From: Chloroflexota bacterium
Lineage (GTDB): Bacteria; Chloroflexota; Anaerolineae; CG2-30-64-16
Assembly (NCBI GenBank): GCA_029555885.1
Contig: JAKPQT010000290.1
Coordinates: forward strand, 1 to 11,461
Direction: 5' to 3'
DNA: 11,461 bases
Positions within the stretch are counted from its first letter, which is position 1. Each line of letters opens with the position of its first letter. Position numbers and translations under genes: made by a program. This document shows, piece by piece, positions 5,898 to 11,461 of this stretch. The notes below the pieces were generated by a model, which saw nothing but the letters and a program-made list of their open reading frames with translations, ran no database searches and was not told the DNA's origin.

Positions 5898-7410
5898 TCT
5901 CCTCGAACACATCGCGCGGATTTTCATCCGCACCTCCTCGTTCCTGATCATGGAGATCGTGGAGATCCTGCGCCAGCCGCGGCTCGTGCTGACGCTGGTG
6001 CTCGGCCCCTTCCTGATCCTGCTGCTGTTCGGCATCGGCTATCGCAACGAGGCGCGGCCGCTGCGCACGATGTTCGTCGTGCCTGAGAACGAGGAACTGC
6101 GCCGCCAGGTAGAGGAGTACGCCAAATCCATCGGCCCGCAGCTCGTCTTCTCCGGCATCACGGCGGACGAGAACGTCGCGCGCCGCGCGCTGGGCAACGA
6201 GGAGGTGGATGCCATCGTCATTCCGCCGACCGACGCCTACAACACCGTGCGCAACAACGAGCAGGCCGTGTTCCGGCTCTACCACAACGAGCTGGACCCG
6301 ATCGAGGCGGAGTACGTGAACGTCTTTGGCCGCATCTACGTGGATGAGATGAACCGCCGCGTGCTGCGGGCCATCACAGAGGAGGGGCAGACGGAGTTCT
6401 CCGGCGTCGAGCGCGACCTGGAGGCGACCCGGCAGAGCATGGCCGCGCTGCGCCTCGCCGCGGAGGCCGGCGACCGCGCCGGAACGCGACAGCAGGCGCG
6501 TGCCCTGGACGGCAACCTGAGCGCACTGGAGATTGCGGTGGGTGCGAGCATCGGCCTGCTGGCCGGGGTGAGCGGGATTGCGGGCGAGGATGCCGCCGCG
6601 GATGCGACGGAGACCAGCGCGCTGCTGGGCGAGATGCGCCAGGACGCGCAGGCTGTCAACGAGGGAAACCCCGACGTCGAGACCCTGGCCCGGCTGGAGC
6701 GCAACCTGGGGACGCTGGAGGAACGCCTGAGCGAGTTCCAGGACATCGACGCGGCGATCCTGGTCAGCCCCTTCCGCAGCGAGGTGCAGAACCTCTCGCG
6801 GGTGGCAATCGATGTGACCGACTTCTATGCGCCCGCGGTGATCGTGCTGCTGCTCCAACACCTCTGCATCACGTTCGCGGGTTTGTCCGTGGTGCGCGAC
6901 CGCCGCTCCGGCGCGATGGAGCTGTTCCGGGTGTCGCCGCTGGCCGCGGCAGAGATGCTCATCGGTAAATACGTGAGCTACTTCCTGTTCGCCAGCGTGC
7001 TGGCAGCCGTGCTGACTGCGATCCTGGTGTACCTGCTGAAGGTGCCGATGATCGATTGGTGGCAGAATTATGCGATTGCGGTCGCCGCGCTCATCTTCGC
7101 CTCGCTGGGCGCGGGGTTCGTCATCTCGCTGATGTCGACGACGACGACGCAGGCCGTCCAGTATGCCATGCTGCTGCTGCTGACGAGCGTGTTCTTCACC
7201 GGCTTCTTCCTGCGGCTGGACAACCTGATCACGGGCGTGCGGGTCATCTCGTGGTTACTGCCCGCGACCTACGGCATCCAGCTCCTGCAGAACATCATGC
7301 TGCGCGGCCAGGGCGTGGACTTCGGGATGATTAGCGCGCTGCTGGCCATCGGGGCGTTCCTGATGATCGTCTCGTGGACCCTCCTGCGCAAGCTGATGGC
7401 GCACGAGTAA
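5878..7410 (+). CDS. ABC-2 type permease with large external domain
   Basis: A 510-residue membrane partner of the preceding ATPase; the two frames overlap by 20 bases and the start ATG stands 7 bases behind AGGAG. The order is one N-terminal membrane helix (about 36-55, LVLTLVLGPFLILLLFGIGY), a long extracytoplasmic part (56 to about 315), then five hydrophobic segments (about 317-339, 365-387, 398-419, 427-446, 483-503). This is the 1+5 arrangement of the ABC2_membrane_3 family (YhhJ/YbhR-like). The external part contains a Glu/Ala/Arg-rich helical stretch at about 170-290 that may form a coiled coil. MELFRVSPLAAAEMLIGKY (347-365) is the usual cytoplasmic coupling loop. No membrane-fusion protein or regulator gene is adjacent. 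Drug, lipid or glycan export are all possible. Confidence 0.87.
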   Translation: MSSKRRNLLEHIARIFIRTSSFLIMEIVEILRQPRLVLTLVLGPFLILLLFGIGYRNEARPLRTMFVVPENEELRRQVEEYAKSIGPQLVFSGITADENVARRALGNEEVDAIVIPPTDAYNTVRNNEQAVFRLYHNELDPIEAEYVNVFGRIYVDEMNRRVLRAITEEGQTEFSGVERDLEATRQSMAALRLAAEAGDRAGTRQQARALDGNLSALEIAVGASIGLLAGVSGIAGEDAAADATETSALLGEMRQDAQAVNEGNPDVETLARLERNLGTLEERLSEFQDIDAAILVSPFRSEVQNLSRVAIDVTDFYAPAVIVLLLQHLCITFAGLSVVRDRRSGAMELFRVSPLAAAEMLIGKYVSYFLFASVLAAVLTAILVYLLKVPMIDWWQNYAIAVAALIFASLGAGFVISLMSTTTTQAVQYAMLLLLTSVFFTGFFLRLDNLITGVRVISWLLPATYGIQLLQNIMLRGQGVDFGMISALLAIGAFLMIVSWTLLRKLMAHE

Positions 7411-7416
7411 GAGCAG

Positions 7417-7506
7417 AATAGAACGCTGATTACGCTGATGGTCATGATCTTCATGATTTGATAATCGATAGAGATCATGAACATCAGCGTTTATCTGCGT
7501 TCTATT
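7417..7506. repeat. Palindromic element C of the CTGAT-repeat family, between convergent genes
   Basis: The ends are AATAGAACGCTGAT (7417-7430) and ATCTGCGTTCTATT (7493-7506). In the left arm (C/A)TGAT recurs at 7426, 7435, 7444 and 7453, exactly every 9 bases; the right arm has ATCAT 7474, ATCAG 7483 and ATCTG 7493. It starts 6 bases after the permease stop and ends 9 bases before the stop of the convergent cytochrome gene, filling the whole gap. As RNA it would fold on either strand and could act as a two-way terminator. Confidence 0.78.
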
Positions 7507-7515
7507 GTCGTTTGC

Positions 7516-9339
7516 CTACGGGAGCTTCAGGCCGCACTCGGGCCGGCTGAAGGTGTGGCACCAAGTGCAGTCATACCGCTTGCTCTCGACGTGCTTGCTG
7601 TGCATGTCCTTGTATGAGAGCTTGTTGGGGTCCTTGTAGCCATGACACTGCGTACAGACCTGATCGGCGGGTCCCTTCAGGGTGTACCCCAGCGCATCCA
7701 GGTTCATCTGCGCGCCGTTGTTGTGGCAGGCCTCGCAGCGTAACGCATCATCCTTCGGTGAAACCCCGTGCGTGATGAGTTGCTCGGCGCGGGTGTTGAC
7801 CCAGGAGTACGGTCCGCTCAGGCCCATGAAGGCGACGCCGCGCGCGGCGGCCTCCTCGTATTTGCCCGTCATGAAGTTCCACAGCACATCGTACTGCACC
7901 ATGCTGCCGGTCGCATCATGCCGCGGCTGGACCGAGGTGTGAATCTTGAGCGGGTAGATCTTGGCATTGGCTTCCTGGACACTGCCGTTAGCGCCGGCCA
8001 TCGTGTACGTGCCGTCCGGGTCTGCGGCGATGGGCTCCGGCAGGTTATAGACGTAACTTGTGCCGTTCCACCAGTCGTAGGCCGGCTTCACATTGGACTG
8101 TTTGACCTCTTCGCCGACCCAGCCGCCCTGCCCGCTGCACGCGGCGGGGTTCCAGACCGGGTGCGTCCAGTCGCGCGACATCTCAGTGGGCATGTCTTTG
8201 GCGAACTGCGGGATGTGGCAGGTCTGGCAGGCCACGTGCGCCGTGTGCTTGTCCAGATCTTTGTTGCCGTGCGGCTGCGCGCTATGGCAGTCCTGGCAGG
8301 CCTTGACCGGCCCGCCCTCGGAGATGCGGAGGTCGATGCCCTTGCCGGCAATCTTGTGGTCGGTGACGGTATGGCAATCCTGGCAGACGAGATTGGCGCC
8401 CTGCGGCGACATATGGATGTCGCTCGAATAGGCCGGGTTCACCAGCGCAGAACTCATGTCCCCGCGCTTCACGCCGTCGCCGCCGCCCGCGGTCGCATGG
8501 CAGCGCAGACAGGTGGCGCGCGTGGGGAGGTGGACGTTCTGGGCCAATTGGACCATCGTCGTGCCCTCGGGCATCAGGTCAAAGCGCGGCTGCATCGTGT
8601 AGTTGCCCTCGGCATTCTTTTGCGGGGTCCAGTAGGTTTTCGTGTTGCCCTGCCAATCGGTCACCGTCACCGGAATGTCAAGGGGTTGCAGCGAGCGCCG
8701 GTAGGTGTCGCTGTGGCAGATCAGGCAGTCGACATCGTTGGGCGTGAGATTGGATACTTTGCCTGTGGATGCATGGCATGACAGGCAGGCATAGTCCGCC
8801 GGTTCGGGCGACGTGCAGTAGGTGTTGACCTCGGACCATTTGCCCTCCCACTGCATGTGCTCCGAGTGCAGCGCATCGTCCGCCTGCTTAGCGTGGCAGG
8901 CGATGCAGGTCTGCGGCCCGTCGTATTGGGCGATGCTGCCGTGCGGGTTGGTCGGATCGGGCGTGTTGGTCGCCGTCGGATTGGTGACCGGCGTGTTCGT
9001 CGGCGGGATAGCCGTGGCGGTCGCAGTAGGTGTCTGCGTCGGGGGCAGATTCGTCGGTGTCGACGTCGCTGTGCTGGTGGGTGGCACCGCCGTGGGCGTG
9101 GTGGTCGCCGTCGGAGTTGCAGTGCTTCGGGGTGGCACCCGGGTGCGAGTGCGTACTGGCGCGGCCTGGTTGACAATTAGTGGCGCATTGACAACCCAGG
9201 CTGTCGTCGAGGCCCTGCTGAGCGCAAGGACCTGGTCCTGGTTCCCTGCCGCTGCGGGCGCCGTCGCGTTGGCTGGCTGGGCCAGCAAAAACGCGGCGAA
9301 CGCGAGCGCGACGAAGGAGAGCAGATAGCGTAAACGCAT
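7516..9339 (-). CDS. Secreted ten-haem cytochrome c, Otr-like
   Basis: A 607-residue protein. The start ATG at 9339 lies 9 bases behind GGAGGA; an in-frame ATG at 9405 would add 22 hydrophilic residues before the signal peptide and was not used. Residues 1-25 form a signal peptide (LLSFVALAFAAFLLAQPANA). Residues about 70-132 are a Thr/Pro-rich linker. Ten CxxCH haem motifs follow, at residues 145, 185, 205, 277, 319, 348, 371, 535, 562 and 591. The stretch from LAQNV (265) to CQTCHIPQFA (371-380), including GGGDGVKRGD and VCQDCHTVTDHKI, resembles the octahaem tetrathionate reductase (Otr) family. Between the seventh and eighth haems lies a 160-residue haem-free segment. Likely role: extracytoplasmic electron transfer or reduction of a sulfur or nitrogen compound. 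The substrate is not deducible. No quinol-oxidising partner is adjacent. Confidence 0.88.
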   Translation of the reverse strand: MRLRYLLSFVALAFAAFLLAQPANATAPAAAGNQDQVLALSRASTTAWVVNAPLIVNQAAPVRTRTRVPPRSTATPTATTTPTAVPPTSTATSTPTNLPPTQTPTATATAIPPTNTPVTNPTATNTPDPTNPHGSIAQYDGPQTCIACHAKQADDALHSEHMQWEGKWSEVNTYCTSPEPADYACLSCHASTGKVSNLTPNDVDCLICHSDTYRRSLQPLDIPVTVTDWQGNTKTYWTPQKNAEGNYTMQPRFDLMPEGTTMVQLAQNVHLPTRATCLRCHATAGGGDGVKRGDMSSALVNPAYSSDIHMSPQGANLVCQDCHTVTDHKIAGKGIDLRISEGGPVKACQDCHSAQPHGNKDLDKHTAHVACQTCHIPQFAKDMPTEMSRDWTHPVWNPAACSGQGGWVGEEVKQSNVKPAYDWWNGTSYVYNLPEPIAADPDGTYTMAGANGSVQEANAKIYPLKIHTSVQPRHDATGSMVQYDVLWNFMTGKYEEAAARGVAFMGLSGPYSWVNTRAEQLITHGVSPKDDALRCEACHNNGAQMNLDALGYTLKGPADQVCTQCHGYKDPNKLSYKDMHSKHVESKRYDCTWCHTFSRPECGLKLP

Positions 9340-9425
9340 GCTTCTGGTTCCTCCATGTCTCAGGGTGAGTGTTGACGTACGAGGCGTCGTTCGATGGAAC
9401 TGCAATGTATACGTACTAACGTGGC

Positions 9426-9431
9426 ACTATA
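9426..9431 (-). promoter_or_regulatory. Possible -10 element for the cytochrome gene
   Basis: On the minus strand TATAGT lies about 87 bases upstream of the cytochrome start, in the only AT-richer part of that gap. The -35 region (TTTCCC at an 18-base distance) is poor, so this is only a candidate. Confidence 0.25.
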
Positions 9432-9485
9432 ACTAAAGATACGGATTCTGGGAAATCTAGAGGATGAGGTTGTGGGGAGCGAAAG

Positions 9486-9576
9486 AATAGGACACTGATC
9501 GAACTGATTGAACTGATCCTCAAGATACGAGAAAGATCAGCTCAATCAGTTTCATCAGTTCAATCAGTGTCCTATT
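9486..9576. repeat. Palindromic element D of the CTGAT-repeat family
   Basis: The ends are AATAGGACACTGAT (9486-9499) and ATCAGTGTCCTATT (9563-9576), a perfect 14-bp pair. CTGAT recurs at 9495, 9504 and 9513 on the left and ATCAG at 9536, 9545, 9554 and 9563 on the right, all at exactly 9-base spacing. Compared with elements B and C the arms have changed at two positions on both sides in step (A to G with T to C, and G to A with C to T), so pairing is kept. It lies 2 bases beyond the stop of the isomerase gene. Confidence 0.8.
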
Positions 9577-9578
9577 AC

Positions 9579-10211
9579 TCACTCGGCGAAGAAGTGCGCC
9601 TCCACCAGCGCGCAGAGGGCGTGGTAGATGGCGAGGTGGCGTTCCTGGACGTCGGCGGTCTCCGCGACCGGCACCCTGATCGCGACGTCGCAGAAGGGCA
9701 GCATCTTGCCGCCTGTCGCGCCGGTCAGCCCGACCGTTCCTACGCGGAGCGCCCGCGCCACCTGCAGCGCGTGTCGCACGTTGGCCGCGTTGCCAGATGT
9801 GCTGATACCGATCAGCACATCGCCGGGCCGGCCATAGCCGTAAACCTGCTGCGCGAAGATCATGTCCGCGGCCACGTCGTTGGCATAGGCCGTGATGAGC
9901 GAGGTGTGGCTGACCAGCGAAATGGCGGGCAGCGCGCCCTGCAGGTGGCCGGCCAGGTACGCGCCCTCATCGGCGGTAACGGCCTCGAGCTGCGCCCGGA
10001 CTGCCTCGGGCACGGGTCGCCGCCGCAAGAACCCCTTCATCAGCTCCCCGACGATGTGCTCGCTGTCGGAGGCGCTGCCGCCGTTCCCACAGATGAGCAC
10101 CTGGCCGCCCTGGCGGTAGGCCGCAATAAGCAGATCGCGCGCGGCCTCGATGTCCGCCATGATGTCTGCGAGCTCAGGATACTTCCTGAGCAGGGTTGCC
10201 AGATGGGTCAT
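9579..10211 (-). CDS. SIS-domain phosphosugar isomerase, GmhA-like
   Basis: A 210-residue SIS-fold protein closest in pattern to sedoheptulose-7-phosphate isomerase (GmhA), which makes D-glycero-manno-heptose 7-phosphate. It has CGNGGSASDSEHIVGE (41-56, sugar-phosphate loop and helix), SLVSHTSLITAYANDV (98-113), GISTSGNAANV (135-145, phosphate-binding Ser/Thr loop) and a C-terminal VQERHLAIYHALC (188-200) with the Gln/Glu and His residues of the GmhA active site. A segment FLRRRPVPEAVRAQL (61-75) is longer than in E. coli GmhA. Its start ATG overlaps the stop of the upstream glycosidase (ATGA), indicating translational coupling. Because no other heptose genes are present, it may serve another phosphosugar released during glycan breakdown; the exact substrate is uncertain. 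Confidence 0.82.
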   Translation of the reverse strand: MTHLATLLRKYPELADIMADIEAARDLLIAAYRQGGQVLICGNGGSASDSEHIVGELMKGFLRRRPVPEAVRAQLEAVTADEGAYLAGHLQGALPAISLVSHTSLITAYANDVAADMIFAQQVYGYGRPGDVLIGISTSGNAANVRHALQVARALRVGTVGLTGATGGKMLPFCDVAIRVPVAETADVQERHLAIYHALCALVEAHFFAE

Positions 10212-11461
10212 GCCATCACCCCTATCGTATTAGTGTTCCAGGCGCTGACCTCCAGCCTGCGCTCATCTTCGGGCACACCATCCCACGCAACTGCGATAGT
10301 GCGGCCCTCGCCGGGGAGCAGGGAGAAGTAGTTGTCATCGAAATACACATACCCTGCGCTGCGGACGGGCCGCGCGTCCTCGATCCAGACGTTCAAAGCA
10401 GCGGCCTGACCGGTGTTGCGTATAGTCATATTGTCCTGATTCTGCTCGATAGTCAGGTTCGTCCGGGGCGCGCCGAGCAGCGGTCGCAGGTCGGTGCCCA
10501 CGCCGAACAGGTAACGATTGGCTGCCAGGACGCGACCGTCTGCGGCGGTCAGGGTCAGGTCGAGGAAGAAACCCTGCTCGTCGACGGGCACGGTCCAACT
10601 GGTGAGCGCGGCCAGCCGGGTGGCTCGGTCTCCCGCAAGCGTGTGCGTTGACGTCACCTCGCCGTACACCGTGCCGCTCAGGCCGACCAGCCGGGCCTGC
10701 AGGTGCGCCGCGATGTCCTCCGGCCCGGAGACGTTGGCCCAGGCCTCCGCCTCGAACGCCGTGCCGCCCTCCCTGGCCAGGCGAGGATAGGCCGCAGTGA
10801 CCGTCACCGGGGCGTACGCGCGGGCTATCGTGTAGTAAGCGGGCTTCGGCCGGGCATAGAAATCGACCGCAGATGTGCAGGCCGGGTTGGGGTACGGCTC
10901 GTTGAACTGCCAGGGCAGCGACCCGCTGTTGCGCCACTTGCGGCGGCGGTTGGCTTCGATGGCATAGCGCAGCCCCTCGGCCTGGGTGAACTGCGTGGCA
11001 CGGATCAACTCATCCACCTTGGTGAGCGGGCCGAACATGCGGTCCCAGGTGTCGCGGCGGACCCACCAGGAGGCCAGGTGGCTGTAGAGCGGGTTGTCGA
11101 GCGAGACCGGCGCCTGCGCCTCGCGCGGCGCGAGGTCATCCAGCGTGCGCCGGTTAGCCATGCCCTCCGAGCCGAACTCGCTGTGGAGCAGGGAGGTCGT
11201 GCGGTTGTACAGCGTATACTGCTCGGTGAGCCCCTGGTAATCCCACGGGCCGTGGACGTCGTGCAGGGCCTCAGGCGCGCGCTCGATGATCTCCAGCGAG
11301 TTCCCCATGGTCGGGCCGGAGGGCGAGCTCGGCACCCAATAGCGGCCCGGGTCAAGCCGCTGCACGGTCTCTTGCAGCGCGGCCAGCACGGGCGAATCGC
11401 TCTCGTTGAGCGGGATGTTGGCCGGCCAGAAGTGGAGCTCGTTGCCCCCGCACCAGACGGC
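10208..11461 (-). CDS. GH2 beta-mannosidase-like glycosidase, C-terminal part
   Basis: The frame is open to the right edge of the window, so the N-terminus is outside; 417 residues are visible. It starts with AVWCGGNELHFW, where the Glu of the GNE motif (visible residue 8) is the expected general acid/base of glycoside hydrolase family 2. HDVHGPW (67-73) and LLHSEFGSEG (91-100) follow, the latter with the expected nucleophile Glu95. SLPWQFNEPYPN is the conserved aromatic loop near the end of the barrel. The remainder forms beta-sandwich domains ending in YFDDNYFSLLPGEGRTI, typical of the C-terminal domain in beta-mannosidase and exo-beta-glucosaminidase types. It probably trims terminal sugars from beta-linked glycans. 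A GTG at 11389 is internal, not a start. The stop overlaps the start of the isomerase gene, suggesting one operon for sugar use. Confidence 0.87.
   Translation of the reverse strand, partial: AVWCGGNELHFWPANIPLNESDSPVLAALQETVQRLDPGRYWVPSSPSGPTMGNSLEIIERAPEALHDVHGPWDYQGLTEQYTLYNRTTSLLHSEFGSEGMANRRTLDDLAPREAQAPVSLDNPLYSHLASWWVRRDTWDRMFGPLTKVDELIRATQFTQAEGLRYAIEANRRRKWRNSGSLPWQFNEPYPNPACTSAVDFYARPKPAYYTIARAYAPVTVTAAYPRLAREGGTAFEAEAWANVSGPEDIAAHLQARLVGLSGTVYGEVTSTHTLAGDRATRLAALTSWTVPVDEQGFFLDLTLTAADGRVLAANRYLFGVGTDLRPLLGAPRTNLTIEQNQDNMTIRNTGQAAALNVWIEDARPVRSAGYVYFDDNYFSLLPGEGRTIAVAWDGVPEDERRLEVSAWNTNTIGVMA

Noticed and set aside
5707..6861. Long minus-strand open frame opposite the ABC permease
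   Set aside because: It is a shadow of the permease gene, with a His/Arg/Gln-rich composition typical of reversed GC-rich coding DNA.
7768..8781. Long plus-strand open frame opposite the cytochrome gene
   Set aside because: The minus strand encodes ten CxxCH motifs. The plus frame has no recognisable domain.
9340..9405. 22-residue N-terminal extension of the cytochrome
   Set aside because: It would place a charged stretch before an otherwise regular signal peptide. ATG 9339 has its own ribosome binding site.

Overview
The window reads as a piece of a GC-rich bacterial chromosome, most likely from the Chloroflexota (Anaerolineae-like or a relative). This is an inference. It rests on the high GC content, a secreted cytochrome with a long Thr/Pro (TPTAT-type) linker behind its signal peptide, heptameric tandem repeats between genes, and the general style of the protein sequences. 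No rRNA or other marker gene is present, so the assignment is tentative.

Layout. The first 2.1 kb is mobile DNA. The 3' part of a REP-associated (Y1/HUH) transposase ORF runs into the left end of an insertion sequence (about 192-2079). That element carries one 499-residue DDE transposase, and both its ends are packed with short inverted repeats. On its right side the element abuts, without any matching target half, what looks like a cut CRISPR array: half a repeat, a 46-bp spacer-like stretch and one complete 37-bp repeat. Then come several DNA hairpins, including a 16-bp perfect inverted repeat with extended arms (2274-2344), and a gene-poor stretch to 2638.

From 2639 onward the genes are ordinary chromosomal ones. 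They are a mismatch-specific uracil/thymine DNA glycosylase (mug, minus strand), a divergently placed membrane fatty-acid desaturase with a clear extended -10 promoter, and a two-gene ABC-2 type exporter operon (ATPase and permease, overlapping by 20 bp). Convergent to these is a secreted ten-haem cytochrome c resembling the octahaem tetrathionate reductase (Otr) family. Last are a GmhA-like SIS-domain phosphosugar isomerase and the C-terminal part of a GH2 beta-mannosidase-like glycosidase, translationally coupled (ATGA overlap) on the minus strand and running off the window end.

A family of related palindromic elements sits in the gaps at 4394-4423 (short form), 4570-4711, 7417-7506 and 9486-9576. 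Each has outer arms of the type AATAGAACGCTGAT / ATCAGCGTTCTATT, and the three longer ones have inner repeats spaced about 9 bp apart. The arms vary between copies by paired changes that keep the palindrome. Three of the four copies begin within 22 bp of a stop codon. I consider this family and the interrupted CRISPR remnant the most interesting parts of the window. I found no complete defence system, cas gene, tRNA or rRNA gene.
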